From Pseudomonas benzenivorans (GTDB lineage Bacteria > Pseudomonadota > Gammaproteobacteria > Pseudomonadales > Pseudomonadaceae), in assembly GCF_900100495.1 (NCBI RefSeq), contig NZ_FNCT01000002.1, positions 310,001 through 374,000 of the forward strand: 64,000 nucleotides of DNA, read 5' to 3'. Each line of letters begins with the position of its first letter. Within the stretch, counting starts at the first letter, position 1. This document shows, piece by piece, positions 50,369-61,588 of the stretch. A model generated the notes under the pieces. That model was not told where the DNA came from. It saw only the letters and a list, made by a program, of their open reading frames with translations, and did not search any database. A program made the translations under genes and the position numbers.

Positions 50369-51343
50369 TCAGGTCAATATGGAGACCGCCGCCAGGTATT
50401 TCAAGGCGCGCTGCAGATTGTCGCAGGCCAGGCTATCCAACCAGTGCACGTCGGCCCAACTGCGCAACCAGGTGAACTGGCGCTTGGCCAACTGGCGCGT
50501 GGCGATGATGCCGTGCTCGCGCATTTGCGTTTCGCTCAGGTTGCCCTCCAGGTAATCCCACACCTGGCGATAACCCACCGCCCGTATAGACGGCAATCCA
50601 GCATGCAAGTCACTTCTCTGGCGCAGCCGTTCGACCTCTTCGACGAAACCCTGTTCCAGCATCGACTGAAATCGTTGCGCGATTCGCGCATGCAGCACCT
50701 GACGCTGCGCCGGAGCGATGGCCAAGTGGGCGACAGTATAGGGGAAATGCTCCCCCCCTGGCCCACTCCAATCAAGACGTTGCTCTGCCTGGCGCCGACG
50801 ATGCGCGGACATGCTCAAACCACTGACCCGGTAGACCTCCAGCGCCCGGGTCAGGCGTTGCGGGTCATTGGGATGGATACGCGCGGCGGATTCCGGGTCC
50901 ACCGCCTCGAGCTCACGATGCAGCGCCTGCCAACCCTCGACCCTGGCACGCGCCTCCAACTCGGCACGCACGGCCGCATCGGCGCTCGGCATGTCGGCCA
51001 GGCCCTCCAGTAACGCCTTGTAATACAACATGGTGCCGCCGACCAACACTGGAATACGGCCGCGCGCAGTGATCTGCGCCATCGCCGCCAGCGCATCGGC
51101 GCGAAACTCGGCGGCGGAATAGCTTTCGGCGGGATCGCGGATATCGATCAGCCGATGGGGAAACTCGGCCAGCACCGCCTTGTCGGGCTTGGCGGTACCG
51201 ATGTCCATGCCGCGATAGATCAACGCCGAATCGACGCTGATCAGCTCGCACGGCAGGGTCCGCGCCAACTCCAGGGCCAGATCGGTCTTGCCGGCGGCGG
51301 TCGGGCCCATCAGGAATATCGCCGGCGGCAGGTGTTCAGACAT
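50369..51343 (-). CDS. miaA: tRNA dimethylallyltransferase MiaA
   Basis: A 324-residue enzyme that adds a dimethylallyl group to A37 of tRNAs reading U-starting codons. P-loop GPTAAGKTD, then [18 protein letters not shown] and the substrate-binding [14 protein letters not shown] are conserved. The start at 51343 ([10 protein letters not shown]) is preferred to a TTG six bases upstream. It lies between mutL and hfq in the conserved order. Confidence 0.96.
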   Translation of the reverse strand: MSEHLPPAIFLMGPTAAGKTDLALELARTLPCELISVDSALIYRGMDIGTAKPDKAVLAEFPHRLIDIRDPAESYSAAEFRADALAAMAQITARGRIPVLVGGTMLYYKALLEGLADMPSADAAVRAELEARARVEGWQALHRELEAVDPESAARIHPNDPQRLTRALEVYRVSGLSMSAHRRRQAEQRLDWSGPGGEHFPYTVAHLAIAPAQRQVLHARIAQRFQSMLEQGFVEEVERLRQRSDLHAGLPSIRAVGYRQVWDYLEGNLSETQMREHGIIATRQLAKRQFTWLRSWADVHWLDSLACDNLQRALKYLAAVSILT

Positions 51344-51390
51344 CGCCAATACATCTCTCAGTGTCGCGAACGCGGATCGAGCGCAGCCCG

Positions 51391-53268
51391 TCAGCGGCCA
51401 CGCAGGAACAGCCTATCCAGATCGTCCATGCCCAGTTGCGTCCAGGTCGGCCGCCCGTGGTTGCACTGGCCGCTGCGCTCGGTGTGCTCCATGTCGCGCA
51501 GCAGGGCATTCATTTCCGGCAGGGTCAGGCGCCGGTTGGCACGCACCGCGCCGTGGCAGGCCATGGTGCCGAGCAGTTCGTTGAGGTGCGCCTGAATGCG
51601 GTCGCTGGTGCCGTACTCGAGCAAATCGGCCAGCACATCGCGCACCAACTGGGTCGCCTCGGCCTGCTTGAGCAGCGCGGGAATCTGTCGGATCGCCAGG
51701 CTTTCCGGAGCGAGACGCTGCAACTCGAAGCCCAGGCGCTGGAACCAGGTCGCATGCTCCTCGGCGCAATCGGCCTCGCGCTGGCTGACCGCCAGCGATT
51801 CGGGCACCAGCAACGGCTGGCCGCGCAGGCCTTCACTGGCCATGGCCAGCTTCAGCCGTTCGTAGGTGATCCGCTCATGGGCCGCATGCATGTCGACCAG
51901 CACCAGGCCCTGGACGTTTTCGGCCAGCACGTACACGCCCTTCAACTGGGCGATCGCATAGCCGAGCGGCGGTACATCGCCCTGGGCCGCGGGCAGGGCC
52001 ACTGGCGCCGCCGATTCGGTCAGCGGCGAGAAGAACTCGCGATAGGCGCCCTGGGCCTCGCCGGCCGGTAGCGCGCTCCCAGGCCGCGCGCCCTGATAGC
52101 CGGCACCCGGCGAACGCCAGAGCGACTCACCCTGTGGCCGTTCGAGCACGCTGGCCGCCAGGCCGATCTCGCCCTGGGGGCCGAACTCGCCGGCGGCCTG
52201 GCCGGTCGGGCGAAGCATCTCGCTTACCGCCGCCGGCGCCGCCAACTGGTCTTCCGGACGCACCTCGCCCAAGGCACGATGCAAGGTGCCATAGAGGAAG
52301 TCGTGCACCATGCGCCCGTCGCGGAAACGCACCTCGTGCTTGGTCGGGTGGACGTTGACGTCGACCACCGACGGATCGATTTCCAGGAACAGCACGAAGG
52401 TCGGGTGGCGGCCGTTGAACAGTACGTCACGATAGGCCTGGCGCACCGCGTGGGCGACCAGCTTGTCGCGCACCATACGCCCGTTGACGTAGAAATACTG
52501 CAGGTCCGCCTGGCTGCGCGAGAAGGTCGGCAAGCCGACCCAGCCCCACAGGTGCAGGCCGTTGCGCTCGATCTCGATCGGCAGCGCCTGCTCGAGAAAG
52601 GCCGGGCCACAGACCGCGGCGACCCGCCGCGCACGACTGACATCATCGGCGGCTTCGTGCAGCGACAGCACGCTCTTGCCGTTGTGGCGCAAGTGAAAGG
52701 CCACATCGAAACGCGCCAGCGCCAGCCGTTTGATGACCTCCTGCAGGTGATCGAATTCGGTTTTCTCGGCCTTGAGGAACTTGCGCCGCGCCGGGGTATT
52801 GAAGAACAGGTCGCGCACCTCCACCGAGGTGCCGACCGGGTGTGCCGCCGGCTGGACCCGCGGCTGCATGTCGCGGCCCTCGGTTTCCACCTGCCAGGCC
52901 TGCTCGGCGCCGGCGGTGCGCGAGGTCAGGGTCAGGCGGGCGACCGAGCTGATCGAGGCCAGGGCCTCGCCACGGAAACCCAGGCTCATCACCTGCTCAA
53001 GGTCTTCCAGCTCGCGGATCTTGCTGGTGGCATGGCGCGCCAGGGCCAGCGGCAGGTCGTCCGGCGGAATGCCGCTGCCGTCGTCGCGCACGCGCAGCAA
53101 CTTGCTGCCGCCGAGTTCGACATCCACCTCGATGCGCCTGGCGCCGGAATCCAGGCTGTTTTCCAGCAGCTCCTTGATCACCGAAGCCGGCCGCTCGACC
53201 ACCTCGCCGGCGGCGATCTGGTTGGCCAGCCGCGGACTGAGCAGCTGGATGCGCGCCGCCCCGCTCAT
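51391..53268 (-). CDS. mutL: DNA mismatch repair protein MutL
   Basis: A 625-residue GHL ATPase linking MutS to downstream repair. ATP-binding motifs are [27 protein letters not shown] and [10 protein letters not shown]. In the C-terminal domain [12 protein letters not shown] fits the metal-binding DQHA-x2-E-x4-E endonuclease motif with Met for Gln, so the protein may nick DNA itself, as shown for P. aeruginosa MutL. Its start overlaps the amiB stop by four bases (ATGA). Confidence 0.96.
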   Translation of the reverse strand: MSGAARIQLLSPRLANQIAAGEVVERPASVIKELLENSLDSGARRIEVDVELGGSKLLRVRDDGSGIPPDDLPLALARHATSKIRELEDLEQVMSLGFRGEALASISSVARLTLTSRTAGAEQAWQVETEGRDMQPRVQPAAHPVGTSVEVRDLFFNTPARRKFLKAEKTEFDHLQEVIKRLALARFDVAFHLRHNGKSVLSLHEAADDVSRARRVAAVCGPAFLEQALPIEIERNGLHLWGWVGLPTFSRSQADLQYFYVNGRMVRDKLVAHAVRQAYRDVLFNGRHPTFVLFLEIDPSVVDVNVHPTKHEVRFRDGRMVHDFLYGTLHRALGEVRPEDQLAAPAAVSEMLRPTGQAAGEFGPQGEIGLAASVLERPQGESLWRSPGAGYQGARPGSALPAGEAQGAYREFFSPLTESAAPVALPAAQGDVPPLGYAIAQLKGVYVLAENVQGLVLVDMHAAHERITYERLKLAMASEGLRGQPLLVPESLAVSQREADCAEEHATWFQRLGFELQRLAPESLAIRQIPALLKQAEATQLVRDVLADLLEYGTSDRIQAHLNELLGTMACHGAVRANRRLTLPEMNALLRDMEHTERSGQCNHGRPTWTQLGMDDLDRLFLRGR

Positions 53269-54683
53269 GGCTGGACCGCCAGCGCGGCCGTTGGAACCTG
53301 CAGGGTCTGGCCGACCTTGATCACGTCGGAACGCAGCCCATTGGCGCTGCGCAGGGCTGCCAGGCTGACCTGGTAGCGCTGGGCGATCAACGCCAGGCTC
53401 TCGCCGGAGCCGACCACATGCTCGCGCGGCCCCTGGGGAATCTTGCCGTTATCGCGCAGCCAGGCGAGGTAGGTGCCCGGCGGCGGATTCTGCTGGAAGA
53501 ACTGCCGGACCCCGGAGTGGATGGAGCGCGCCAGGGTCTGCTGATGGCTGGCCGAGGCGAGCTTCCTGGCCTCGTTGGGATTGGAGATGAACCCGGTCTC
53601 GACCAGGATCGACGGAATGTCCGGCGACTTCAGCACCATGAACCCGGCCTGTTCGACCCGCCGCTTATGCAGCGGGGTGATCCGCCCCATGTTGCTCAGC
53701 ACCTTCTGCCCGACATTCAGGCTGGAGGACAACGACGCAGTCATCGACAAGTCCAGCAACACCCCGGCGAGCATACGGTCCTTGTCGTCCAGACTGACAT
53801 TGCCGGCACCGCCGATCAGGTCCGACTGGTTCTCCGAATCGGCCAGCCAGCGCGCGGTTTCCGAGGTGGCGCCACGATCCGACAGGGCGTACACCGAAGC
53901 CCCGAACGCCGCGGCCCGCGGCGCCGCGTCGGCATGTATCGAGACGAACAGGTCGGCGCCCTTCTTGCGGGCGATCTCGGTGCGCTTGCGCAACGGGATG
54001 AAATAGTCGCCGGTGCGCACCAGCTCGGCGCGAAAGCCCTTCTCGGCATTGATCTGCCGCTGCAGTTCCTTGGCGATCGCCAGAGTCACGTGCTTCTCGA
54101 ACTGGCCCTTGACCGGCGACAGCGCGCCGGGGTCCTCGCCGCCGTGACCGGCGTCGATGGCGATGACGATAGCGCGCTTGCCACCGGGTACCGGCGCCAG
54201 CTTGGGTGGTGCCTGGGTCGGGGTGACGGGCACCTGCGGCGCAGTGGCGACCGCGGTCGTGGGCAGGCTGGGGGCGGCGCCCGCTTCCTGATCGAACAGG
54301 TCGACCACCAGACGATGGCCGTACTGCGCATTGGGCGCCAGGGTGAAGCTTTTCGGCGACACCGGTGCCGACAGGTCGATCACCACGCGCAGGTCCTCAG
54401 GGGTGCGCTGCGCCGAACGCATGCCGGTGATCGGGGTGTTGCTCAGGGCCAGTTGGTCGAGTTGAGTGACCAGCTTGGCGCCGCCGACATCGATGACGAT
54501 GCGATCCGGCGCGCTGAGGGTGAACACGCTGTGCTGCACCGGCCCGGACAGGTCGAACACCAGTCGGGTGTTATCCGGCGCGCGCCACAGCCGCACGCTG
54601 CGCACATCCGAAGCGGCGAAAACCTCGACGGCCAGCGCCGCCATTACCACTCCAACCGCAATGAAACGCGCGCCTATGCGCAT
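53265..54683 (-). CDS. amiB: N-acetylmuramoyl-L-alanine amidase AmiB
   Basis: A 472-residue periplasmic enzyme that cuts septal peptidoglycan during cell division. Order: signal peptide (about 1-23), AMIN domain (about 25-125, [19 protein letters not shown]), amidase_3 domain (from [15 protein letters not shown]; zinc ligands His, Glu, His), and a C-terminal LysM motif ([17 protein letters not shown]). Start 54683 (MRIGARF) is chosen for GGTTGG spacing and family length; ATGs 12 and 24 bases upstream are possible. Translationally coupled to mutL. Confidence 0.94.
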   Translation of the reverse strand: MRIGARFIAVGVVMAALAVEVFAASDVRSVRLWRAPDNTRLVFDLSGPVQHSVFTLSAPDRIVIDVGGAKLVTQLDQLALSNTPITGMRSAQRTPEDLRVVIDLSAPVSPKSFTLAPNAQYGHRLVVDLFDQEAGAAPSLPTTAVATAPQVPVTPTQAPPKLAPVPGGKRAIVIAIDAGHGGEDPGALSPVKGQFEKHVTLAIAKELQRQINAEKGFRAELVRTGDYFIPLRKRTEIARKKGADLFVSIHADAAPRAAAFGASVYALSDRGATSETARWLADSENQSDLIGGAGNVSLDDKDRMLAGVLLDLSMTASLSSSLNVGQKVLSNMGRITPLHKRRVEQAGFMVLKSPDIPSILVETGFISNPNEARKLASASHQQTLARSIHSGVRQFFQQNPPPGTYLAWLRDNGKIPQGPREHVVGSGESLALIAQRYQVSLAALRSANGLRSDVIKVGQTLQVPTAALAVQP

Positions 54684-54725
54684 AGCCAACCCCATTGTTC
54701 TGATCATGCTCCGATGGCCAGCAGG

Positions 54726-54873
54726 CCGTTGAGAAACGTAGCGAGCGACGGCTAGGCAAAGCGAAAGCAGCCAAGGATGCGGACTGGGCTCGCACGCGAG
54801 TGTACGAGTTGTACATGAGCATTCCGAGGCTGCTTTCAACGCCGCATAGCCGAGTGCAGTAGTTTTTCAACGG
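54726..54873. repeat. MITE-like 148-bp foldback element between tsaE and amiB
   Basis: The ends CCGTTGAGAAAC (54726-54737) and GTTTTTCAACGG (54862-54873) are inverted copies. Further inward, CGGCTA/TAGCCG, GAAAGCAGCC/GGCTGCTTTC, GGATGC/GCATTCC and GTAC/GTAC also pair, so nearly the whole element folds into one long imperfect hairpin. It encodes no protein. The right end supplies the tsaE stop codon. No clear target-site duplication is visible. Confidence 0.75.
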
Positions 54874-55331
54874 TCTGCCAAGGCGGCACACCAGGCTTCG
54901 CCACGCGCACTGCGCGCCAGCATGCGCAGCGAACGGCCGGCCGCTTGCGGGGTAATGGTAATGTCCAGGTCGGCCTTTGGCAAAATGCCGCCACCGCGTT
55001 GCGGCCACTCCACCAGGCACAGTTCATCGCCCTCGAAGTAGTCGCGAATGCCGAGAAACTCCAGCTCCTCCGGATCGACCAGGCGATAGAGGTCGAAATG
55101 GAAGGCGCGGGTATCGCCGATTTCGTAGGGTTCGACCAGGGTGAAGGTCGGGCTCTTCACCGCGCCGACATGCCCCAGGCCGCGAATGATGCCGCGCGCC
55201 AGGGTGGTCTTGCCGGCGCCCAGATCGCCATGCAAATAGATGATCCCCCGACCAGCGGTCGCCTCGGCGATCCGTGCACCCAGCGCCAGCATCGCCGGTT
55301 CATCGGCGGCGTACAGCTCTATTTCTGACAA
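54867..55331 (-). CDS. tsaE: tRNA t6A biosynthesis ATPase TsaE
   Basis: A 154-residue ATPase that with TsaB and TsaD makes the t6A37 modification in ANN-decoding tRNAs. Walker [15 protein letters not shown] is near residues 36-49, and LVEPYEIGD and [13 protein letters not shown] are conserved. The start is TTG 55331, eight bases after AGGAG, and lies inside the end of nnr. The stop TGA lies in the terminal repeat of the adjacent foldback element, so the last residues may have been altered by that insertion. Confidence 0.9.
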   Translation of the reverse strand: MSEIELYAADEPAMLALGARIAEATAGRGIIYLHGDLGAGKTTLARGIIRGLGHVGAVKSPTFTLVEPYEIGDTRAFHFDLYRLVDPEELEFLGIRDYFEGDELCLVEWPQRGGGILPKADLDITITPQAAGRSLRMLARSARGEAWCAALADR

Positions 55332-56818
55332 GCGGAATGCTCCTGCAACACCTGACGAATGGCGGGGCACAGATCGCTCGCCGCCAACCCACGGCCTTCT
55401 ACCGCCAAACGCTCGCCGGCCCGCGCATGTAGCCACACCGCCAGGCTGGCCGCGGCGAATGGCGCCAGCCCCTGCCCCAGCAGCGCGCCGATCAATCCGG
55501 CCAGGACATCGCCCAGGCCGGCACCGGCCATCGCCGGATGGCCGCGGTCGCACAGCAGCAAGCGCCCGTCCGGATCGGCGACCAGGGTCCCCGCGCCTTT
55601 CAGCACGCACACCGTCCCATAGCGCCGGGCCAGCTCCCGCGCCGCGGCCGGGCGATCGGCCTGCACCTCGGCCGTGGCGACGCCCAGCAAGCGCGCCGCC
55701 TCGCCCGGATGCGGGGTGATCACGCCATCGGCCGGCAGCGCCACCACGCCAGCGGCCAGCAGGTTCAAGGCGTCGGCGTCCCACACCTGCGGCGCCGCGC
55801 TGACTGCTGCGGCCGACAGTAGGCTGCGGCCCCAGGCGCCCTGACCCAGTCCCGGGCCGACCACCCAGACACTGGCCGCCGCGCCGAGGGCCAGCAGTTG
55901 ATTGGCCGACGCCACCGCGGCGCCCATCACCTCGGGCACCCGCGCCTGTGCCGCCGCCAGGTGCTCGCCGCGGGTCGCCAGGGACACCATCCCGGCGCCG
56001 CCGCGCAGGGCGCTCTGCGCGGCGAGCAAGGCCGCGCCGGCGAAACCGCGGTCTCCGCCGACCACCAGCACATGGCCCAGCTGGCCCTTGTGCACCGTGC
56101 GCGAGCGCTCGGCCAGGCGCGGCACATGGGCCCCGGCCAGGCGCTGCGCCGTGCAGGCCTGCAGGGCGACCAGCTGCGGATCGGCCTGCAAATCGTCGAA
56201 CAGCAGCTCGCCGACCCAATCCGGCGCCGCGCCGCTGAGCAGGCCGAGCTTCAGGCCGATCAGGGTCACCGTCAGGTCCGCACGCACGGCGACGCCGAGC
56301 ACCTGGCCGGTGTCGGCGCACAGACCGGACGGAATATCCACCGCCAGCACCGGCCGGCCGCTGGCATTGAGCAGGCGAATCGCCTGGGCATACGGCTCGC
56401 GCACCGCGCCGCGCAGGCCGGTGCCGAGCAGCGCGTCGACCAGTACGCCCTCCAGCGTCGCGCACTCGCGCCACGCTTCGAACCTCACCCCGGCCGCGAG
56501 CGCCTCATCGCGCGCCTGCGCTGCCTCGCCCTGCAGCTGCGCCGGGTCGCCCACCGCCAGCAGACGCACGCGCCAGCCGGCGCGCTGCGCCAGGGCCGCG
56601 AGCAGATAACCGTCCCCGGCATTGTTGCCGCGCCCGGCCACCACCGTGACCACCCCGGCATCCGGCCAGCGGCGGCGCAAGGCGCGCCAGAGCGCATGGG
56701 CGGCGCGGCTCATCAGCTCGAAACCCGACGTGCCGGCGGCGATCAGCCGGGCGTCGAGCTCACGCACCTGGGCGGCGCTGTACAGGGCGAGGGGAAGATT
56801 GTCTGGCGGTTGGGGCAT
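55319..56818 (-). CDS. nnr: Bifunctional NAD(P)H-hydrate epimerase / ADP-dependent dehydratase
   Basis: A 499-residue repair enzyme for hydrated NAD(P)H. The N-terminal YjeF-N epimerase (about 1-215) has [13 protein letters not shown]; the C-terminal ribokinase-like dehydratase (about 230-495) has [27 protein letters not shown] and the active-site [16 protein letters not shown]. Alanine is unusually high, as in high-GC relatives. It is divergent from queG with a 59-base gap and overlaps the tsaE start by 13 bases. Confidence 0.95.
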   Translation of the reverse strand: MPQPPDNLPLALYSAAQVRELDARLIAAGTSGFELMSRAAHALWRALRRRWPDAGVVTVVAGRGNNAGDGYLLAALAQRAGWRVRLLAVGDPAQLQGEAAQARDEALAAGVRFEAWRECATLEGVLVDALLGTGLRGAVREPYAQAIRLLNASGRPVLAVDIPSGLCADTGQVLGVAVRADLTVTLIGLKLGLLSGAAPDWVGELLFDDLQADPQLVALQACTAQRLAGAHVPRLAERSRTVHKGQLGHVLVVGGDRGFAGAALLAAQSALRGGAGMVSLATRGEHLAAAQARVPEVMGAAVASANQLLALGAAASVWVVGPGLGQGAWGRSLLSAAAVSAAPQVWDADALNLLAAGVVALPADGVITPHPGEAARLLGVATAEVQADRPAAARELARRYGTVCVLKGAGTLVADPDGRLLLCDRGHPAMAGAGLGDVLAGLIGALLGQGLAPFAAASLAVWLHARAGERLAVEGRGLAASDLCPAIRQVLQEHSACQK

Positions 56819-56877
56819 GCGTCGGCTCCGATGTCTGGCAGAATTATACCCACCTCCGCCTGGGTTTCCCCTTCGAC

Positions 56878-57948
56878 ATGACCCCGAACCTCGATCTCGT
56901 CGCCCTCGCCCAGTCGATCAAGGACTGGGGCCGCGAACTGGGCTTCCAGCAGGTCGGTATCGCCGGACTGGCGTTGACCGAGCACGAGGCGCATCTGCAG
57001 CGCTGGCTGGAGGCCGGCTATCAGGGCGAAATGGACTACATGGCGGCCCACGGCAGCAAGCGCTCGCACCCCGAGCAACTGGTGCCCGGCACGCTGCGGG
57101 TGGTGTCGCTGCGCATGGATTACCTGCCCGGCGATACGCAGATGGCCCGGCGCCTGGGCCAGCCGGAGAAGGCCTATGTATCGCGCTACGCCCTCGGCCG
57201 CGACTACCACAAATTGATCCGCAAGCGCCTGCAACAGCTGGCCGAGCGCATCCAGCAGGCGATCGGCCCGTTCGGCTACCGCGCCTTCGTCGACAGCGCC
57301 CCGGTGCTGGAGAAAGCCATCGCCGAGCAGGCCGGCCTCGGCTGGATCGGCAAGAACACCCTGGTGCTCAACCGCAAGGCCGGCAGCTATTTCTTCCTCG
57401 GCGAGCTGTTCGTCGACCTTCCGCTGCCGGTCGACGCGGCGCATGCCAGCGAACACTGCGGGCGCTGCACGGCATGCCTGGAGATCTGCCCGACCGCCGC
57501 CTTCGTCGGCCCCTATGTGCTGGATGCGCGGCGCTGCATCTCCTACCTGACCATCGAACTGAAAGGCCCGATCCCCGAGGAACTGCGCGCGCCGATCGGC
57601 AACCGGGTGTTCGGCTGCGACGACTGCCAGATGGTCTGCCCGTGGAACCGTTTCGCCCGCCCCACCACGCAGGGCGACTTCCAGCCGCGCCACCAGCTGG
57701 ACAACGCCGAGCTGGCCGAGCTGTTCCGCTGGAGCGAAGAGGAGTTCCTCAGCCGCACCGAGGGCTCGCCGCTGCGCCGCGCCGGCTATGAGCGCTGGCT
57801 GCGTAACCTGGCGGTCGGCCTGGGCAACGCGCCATCGAGCATTCCGGTGCTCGAGGCGCTGGAGGCGCGCCGCGAGCATCCCTCGGCGCTGGTGCGCGAG
57901 CATGTCGAATGGGCCCTGGCCCAGCACCACAGCCGCAGGCCGGAGTAG
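56878..57948 (+). CDS. queG: Epoxyqueuosine reductase QueG
   Basis: A 356-residue cobalamin-dependent iron-sulfur enzyme that makes queuosine from epoxyqueuosine in tRNA. Two [4Fe-4S] clusters are formed by CGRCTACLEICPTAAF and the region CDDCQMVCPWNR; GWIGKNTLVLNRKAGSYFFL is the conserved active-site segment. Start ATG 56878 is used. It converges with orn, stops only 13 bases apart. Confidence 0.95.
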   Translation: MTPNLDLVALAQSIKDWGRELGFQQVGIAGLALTEHEAHLQRWLEAGYQGEMDYMAAHGSKRSHPEQLVPGTLRVVSLRMDYLPGDTQMARRLGQPEKAYVSRYALGRDYHKLIRKRLQQLAERIQQAIGPFGYRAFVDSAPVLEKAIAEQAGLGWIGKNTLVLNRKAGSYFFLGELFVDLPLPVDAAHASEHCGRCTACLEICPTAAFVGPYVLDARRCISYLTIELKGPIPEELRAPIGNRVFGCDDCQMVCPWNRFARPTTQGDFQPRHQLDNAELAELFRWSEEEFLSRTEGSPLRRAGYERWLRNLAVGLGNAPSSIPVLEALEARREHPSALVREHVEWALAQHHSRRPE

Positions 57949-57961
57949 CCCATGACACCGC

Positions 57962-58504
57962 TCAGACCTTGAGCAGGTGCTCGCGGTAATACTTGAGCTC
58001 GCCGATCGACTCGCGGATATCGTCCAGCGCCAGGTGGCTACCCTTCTTCAGGAAACCGTCCTTGAGCTGCGGCGCCCAGCGCTCGGCGAGGATCTTCAGA
58101 GTCGTGACATCCAGCGAACGGTAGTGGAAGTAGGCTTCCAGATCCGGCATGTAGCGATAGAGGAAACGCCGATCCTGGCCGATGCTGTTGCCGCAGATCG
58201 GCGACTTGCCTTTCGGCACCCACTGCTCGAGGAAGGCGATGGTCTGCGCCTCGGCCTCGGCAACGCCGATCTTGCTCTCGCGTACGCGCCGGGTCAGGCC
58301 GCTCTCGCCATGGGTGCGGGTGCACCATTCGTCCATCCCGGCGAGCAGCTCGTCACTCTGGTGCACGGCGATCACCGGGCCCTCGGCCAGCACATTCAGC
58401 TGGTTGTCGGTGACGATGGTGGCCATTTCGATGATGACGTCTTTCTCCGGGTCAAGACCGGTCATTTCCAGGTCGATCCAGATCAGGTTCTGTGGGTTCG
58501 GCAT
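57962..58504 (-). CDS. orn: Oligoribonuclease
   Basis: A 180-residue DEDDh 3'-5' exonuclease that finishes RNA decay and, in Pseudomonas, degrades pGpG from c-di-GMP. Catalytic motifs: [12 protein letters not shown] (D, E), the region [12 protein letters not shown] (D) and the final H-D pair in [12 protein letters not shown]. Start 58504 follows GAGGAG; the upstream 20 residues of a longer frame are rejected. It links functionally to the c-di-GMP cyclase in this window. Confidence 0.97.
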   Translation of the reverse strand: MPNPQNLIWIDLEMTGLDPEKDVIIEMATIVTDNQLNVLAEGPVIAVHQSDELLAGMDEWCTRTHGESGLTRRVRESKIGVAEAEAQTIAFLEQWVPKGKSPICGNSIGQDRRFLYRYMPDLEAYFHYRSLDVTTLKILAERWAPQLKDGFLKKGSHLALDDIRESIGELKYYREHLLKV

Positions 58505-58545
58505 GCTGCACTCCTCGGCTAGAACCGGCAGTTTAGCGAAATAAA

Positions 58546-59337
58546 TCAGTCGGCGATGCGCCACAGCAGCAGGCGCGAGCGCCGCCAGTCATGCAGCTCG
58601 ATCAGCTCATCGGCCGGCACCCCGGGCACCTCGAAGCTGTTGCTGATCAGCCAGGCCCCGGCAGCCATCTGCCCCCTGGCCTTTTCCCACAGCGCGGCCA
58701 TCGGCGCGGGCGAGAGGAAGCAATACGCCACGTCGAATCCCGCCAAATCGGTGCGCCAGAGACTCTCGTAGCGAATCCGGCAATTGTCCTGCGCCAGGCA
58801 GCGCAACCAGGCGATGGCGAACGACAGCGGCGCGGTCTCCACCCCGACGAACTGCGCCCGCGGAAATTGCCGCGCCAGCTGCAACAGGCTGCCGGCCGGA
58901 CCGCAGCCAAGGTCGACGAAGCGGAATTCCGCCGCCTGCCGGGAGAGCAGCGCGGTCAGCTCCCGGCGACAGCGGGCGCCGCTCAGGTACAGCGGCACCC
59001 GCTCGCCAATGCTGTTCCAGTTGAGCAGCAGGATCAGCAGGAAAGCGCCGAGAAACACCCAGGATGGCAGCGACGCGCCACTGCTGAGGAGCAATGCCGG
59101 GACGAACGCCAGGTTCAACCACCACCAGCTACGCGACAGCCCGAGCCACTGGCCGAGGCTCGCCGCCAGCAGCCCCTGCGCCAGGCCGGCGGCCAGCCAG
59201 GCGGGACGCCAGGCGGAGAACTGTGCCGCCAGGACGATCAGCACGCCAATCGACAGCGTCGCGGCCAACTGCGCCAGCAACGCCAGCAGCGCCGGATAGC
59301 GGCCACCCAGCCGAGCGATCCCCAGTCTCACCGCCAC
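58546..59337 (-). CDS. Membrane-anchored class I SAM methyltransferase
   Basis: A 263-residue protein. Its N-terminal half has three or four hydrophobic helices (about 15-110), and the C-terminal half is a class I methyltransferase with motif [14 protein letters not shown] near 142-154 and an acidic residue in VGVETAPLS. The start GTG 59337 follows AAGGAGG by eight bases. It lies between orn and rsgA. The substrate is unknown. Confidence 0.8.
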   Translation of the reverse strand: MAVRLGIARLGGRYPALLALLAQLAATLSIGVLIVLAAQFSAWRPAWLAAGLAQGLLAASLGQWLGLSRSWWWLNLAFVPALLLSSGASLPSWVFLGAFLLILLLNWNSIGERVPLYLSGARCRRELTALLSRQAAEFRFVDLGCGPAGSLLQLARQFPRAQFVGVETAPLSFAIAWLRCLAQDNCRIRYESLWRTDLAGFDVAYCFLSPAPMAALWEKARGQMAAGAWLISNSFEVPGVPADELIELHDWRRSRLLLWRIAD

Positions 59338-59475
59338 CTTCTCGCCCTCCTTCGCAACACGCTTGCCGCGCAGTGTAACCGCTCGCCGGCTCGCTGCGCG
59401 GCCAGACGCTGGCCAGCGGGCCGCGCGTGCTAGACTCGCGGCCGGCTTTCACTGCAACTCAACCTCGGAACCTTC

Positions 59476-60507
59476 ATGGCCAAACGCCAACTCAACCGCC
59501 GGCAAAGCTGGCGCATCGACAAGATCCAGGGCGAACGCGCCGCCCGCGCCGCCAAGCGCGAGTCGCAGGCCGTGCAAACCCTGGAGGGTGGCGACCTCGG
59601 CCCGGAACAGATCGGCCTGGTGATCGCCCACTTCGGCGTGCAGGTCGAGGTCGAGGCGCAGGACGGCGAACTGGCCGGCCAGGTGTTCCGCTGCCACCTG
59701 CGCGCCAACCTGCCGACCCTGGTCACCGGCGATCGGGTGGTCTGGCGCGCCGGCAACCAGGGCATCGGCGTGATAGTCGCGCAACTGCCGCGCAGCACCG
59801 AGCTATGCCGCCCCGACAGCCGCGGCCAGCTGAAGCCGGTGGCGGCCAACGTCGACCTGATCGTGATCGTCTTCGCGCCGCTGCCGGAACCCCACGCCAA
59901 CCTGATCGACCGCTACCTGGTGGCCGCCGAGCATGCCGGCATCCGCCCGTTGCTGCTGCTGAACAAGGCCGACCTGATCGACGCGCAGAACGCCGTCGCG
60001 CTGAATGCCCTGCTCGCCGTGTATCGCCAGCTGGGTTACCCGCTGCTGGAAGTCTCGGCCCACCAGGGCGACGGCATGGACCGGCTCAAACAGCAGCTGG
60101 ACGGCCACGTCAGCGTCTTCGTCGGCCAGTCCGGCGTCGGCAAATCCTCGCTGGTCAACAGCCTGCTGCCCGGCATCGACACGCGGGTCGGGGCGCTCTC
60201 GGAGCTGACCGGCAAGGGCACCCACACCACCACCACCGCGCGGCTGTTCCACTTCCCCGGCGGCGGCGAGCTGATCGATTCCCCCGGGATTCGCGAGTTC
60301 GGCCTGGTGCATGTCAGTCGCGACGATGTCGAGGCGGGCTTCATCGAGTTCCACGAGCTGCTCGGGCATTGCCGCTTCCGCGACTGCAAGCATGACCGCG
60401 AACCCGGCTGCGCGCTGCTCAAGGCCCTCGAAGAAGGGCGCATCCAACCGCAGCGGATGGCCAGCTACCGGCACATCATCGCCAGCCTGCCCGAAGCGGA
60501 TTACTGA
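59476..60507 (+). CDS. rsgA: Ribosome small-subunit maturation GTPase RsgA
   Basis: A 343-residue circularly permuted GTPase (order G4-G1-G3) that checks 30S subunits late in assembly. OB-fold N-terminus; G4 NKADLI, G1 [11 protein letters not shown]3 DSPGIREF; and a C-terminal zinc knuckle [14 protein letters not shown]. Start ATG 59476. It converges with motB across a 13-base hairpin. Confidence 0.96.
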   Translation: MAKRQLNRRQSWRIDKIQGERAARAAKRESQAVQTLEGGDLGPEQIGLVIAHFGVQVEVEAQDGELAGQVFRCHLRANLPTLVTGDRVVWRAGNQGIGVIVAQLPRSTELCRPDSRGQLKPVAANVDLIVIVFAPLPEPHANLIDRYLVAAEHAGIRPLLLLNKADLIDAQNAVALNALLAVYRQLGYPLLEVSAHQGDGMDRLKQQLDGHVSVFVGQSGVGKSSLVNSLLPGIDTRVGALSELTGKGTHTTTTARLFHFPGGGELIDSPGIREFGLVHVSRDDVEAGFIEFHELLGHCRFRDCKHDREPGCALLKALEEGRIQPQRMASYRHIIASLPEADY

Positions 60508-60510
60508 AAC

Positions 60511-60540
60511 GCCGAGGCCGCGCTCAGGCGCGGCCTCGGC
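60511..60540. terminator. Bidirectional hairpin between rsgA and motB
   Basis: A perfect 13-base stem GCCGAGGCCGCGC / GCGCGGCCTCGGC with a TCAG loop sits between the convergent stops. There is no T-run, so it may stop transcription less efficiently or act as an RNA 3' end. Confidence 0.7.
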
Positions 60541-60555
60541 CAGCAAACGCGCCGC

Positions 60556-61578
60556 TCATTCGCCGGCCGGATCGAGCTGCAACACGCCCTCTTCGAAGAT
60601 ATTCAAGCGCTCGCGCAACTCGCCCGGCGGCAGCGGATTGGCCGGCGGCCCGGAGGGTGGCGCGGCGCCGTCGTCGGGTGCTGCGGCGTCGTCTGGTCCG
60701 GCAGCGCCCGCAGCGTCCTGCTCGCCCTCGATGGCACGCTGGGCCTTCTTGGTCAGCACGACGATGTCGATGCGCCGATTCACCGGGTTGAACGGATCGT
60801 CCCGGTCGAACAGGGCCGAGGAGGCATAGCCGACCACCCGCGCCACCTGCGCCTCGTCGTAGCCACCGGCGATCAGCGTACGGCGGGCGGCATTCGCACG
60901 GTTGGCGGAGAGCTCCCAGTTGCCATAATCACCGGCACCGGCAAACGGCTTGGCGTCGGTGTGGCCGCTGACGCTGATCTTGTTCGGCACCGCCTTGATG
61001 GTCTCGGCCAGGGCCAGCAGGATGTCCTCGAAATATGGCTGCAGGTGCGCGCTGCCACTGGCGAACATCGGCCGGTTCTCGGCGTCCATGATCTGGATGC
61101 GCAAGCCGTCCTGGGTGATCTCGAACAGGATCTGGTCCTTGAAGCGCTGCAGCTGCGGGTTCTCCTCGACCTTGTTCTGCAACTCCTGGAGCAACAACTC
61201 GAGGCGTTCGCGCTCTAGTTCCTCGGCCAGGCCTTCGGCCTGCTCGGGGGCGACCTGCGCCGGCTCGATCTCGCGCTCCTCGCCTTCGGTCTGATCCTCG
61301 ACCTGCTGGTTGAGCGTGCGGTCCGGCGCCGGGGTGGGCGAACCGCCGAGGTCGATCACGAAGGGGCTGGCGCTTTCGGAAAACCCGATCGGATCCTTGA
61401 AGTAACCGGAGATCAGTTTCTTCTGCTCGGGGGTAGCCGAGGACATCAGCCACATGACCAGGAAGAACGCCATCATCGCCGTGGCGAAGTCGGCGAAGGC
61501 GATCTTCCAGGCGCCGCCGTGGTGGCCCCCGGCGGTCTTCTTCACCCGTTTGACGATGATCGGCTGATTGTTTTCCAT
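60556..61578 (-). CDS. motB: Flagellar motor stator protein MotB
   Basis: A 340-residue stator subunit. After a basic N-terminus, one membrane helix (FATAMMAFFLVMWLMS) carries the proton-binding Asp30 just before it; then a plug and linker, and an OmpA-like peptidoglycan-binding domain (ISVSGHTDAKPF near 200). The C-terminal 60 residues are an Ala/Pro/Asp-rich tail. With MotA it forms the proton channel. In operon with motA, 10 bases apart. Confidence 0.95.
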   Translation of the reverse strand: MENNQPIIVKRVKKTAGGHHGGAWKIAFADFATAMMAFFLVMWLMSSATPEQKKLISGYFKDPIGFSESASPFVIDLGGSPTPAPDRTLNQQVEDQTEGEEREIEPAQVAPEQAEGLAEELERERLELLLQELQNKVEENPQLQRFKDQILFEITQDGLRIQIMDAENRPMFASGSAHLQPYFEDILLALAETIKAVPNKISVSGHTDAKPFAGAGDYGNWELSANRANAARRTLIAGGYDEAQVARVVGYASSALFDRDDPFNPVNRRIDIVVLTKKAQRAIEGEQDAAGAAGPDDAAAPDDGAAPPSGPPANPLPPGELRERLNIFEEGVLQLDPAGE

Positions 61579-61588
61579 AACTCAGCCG

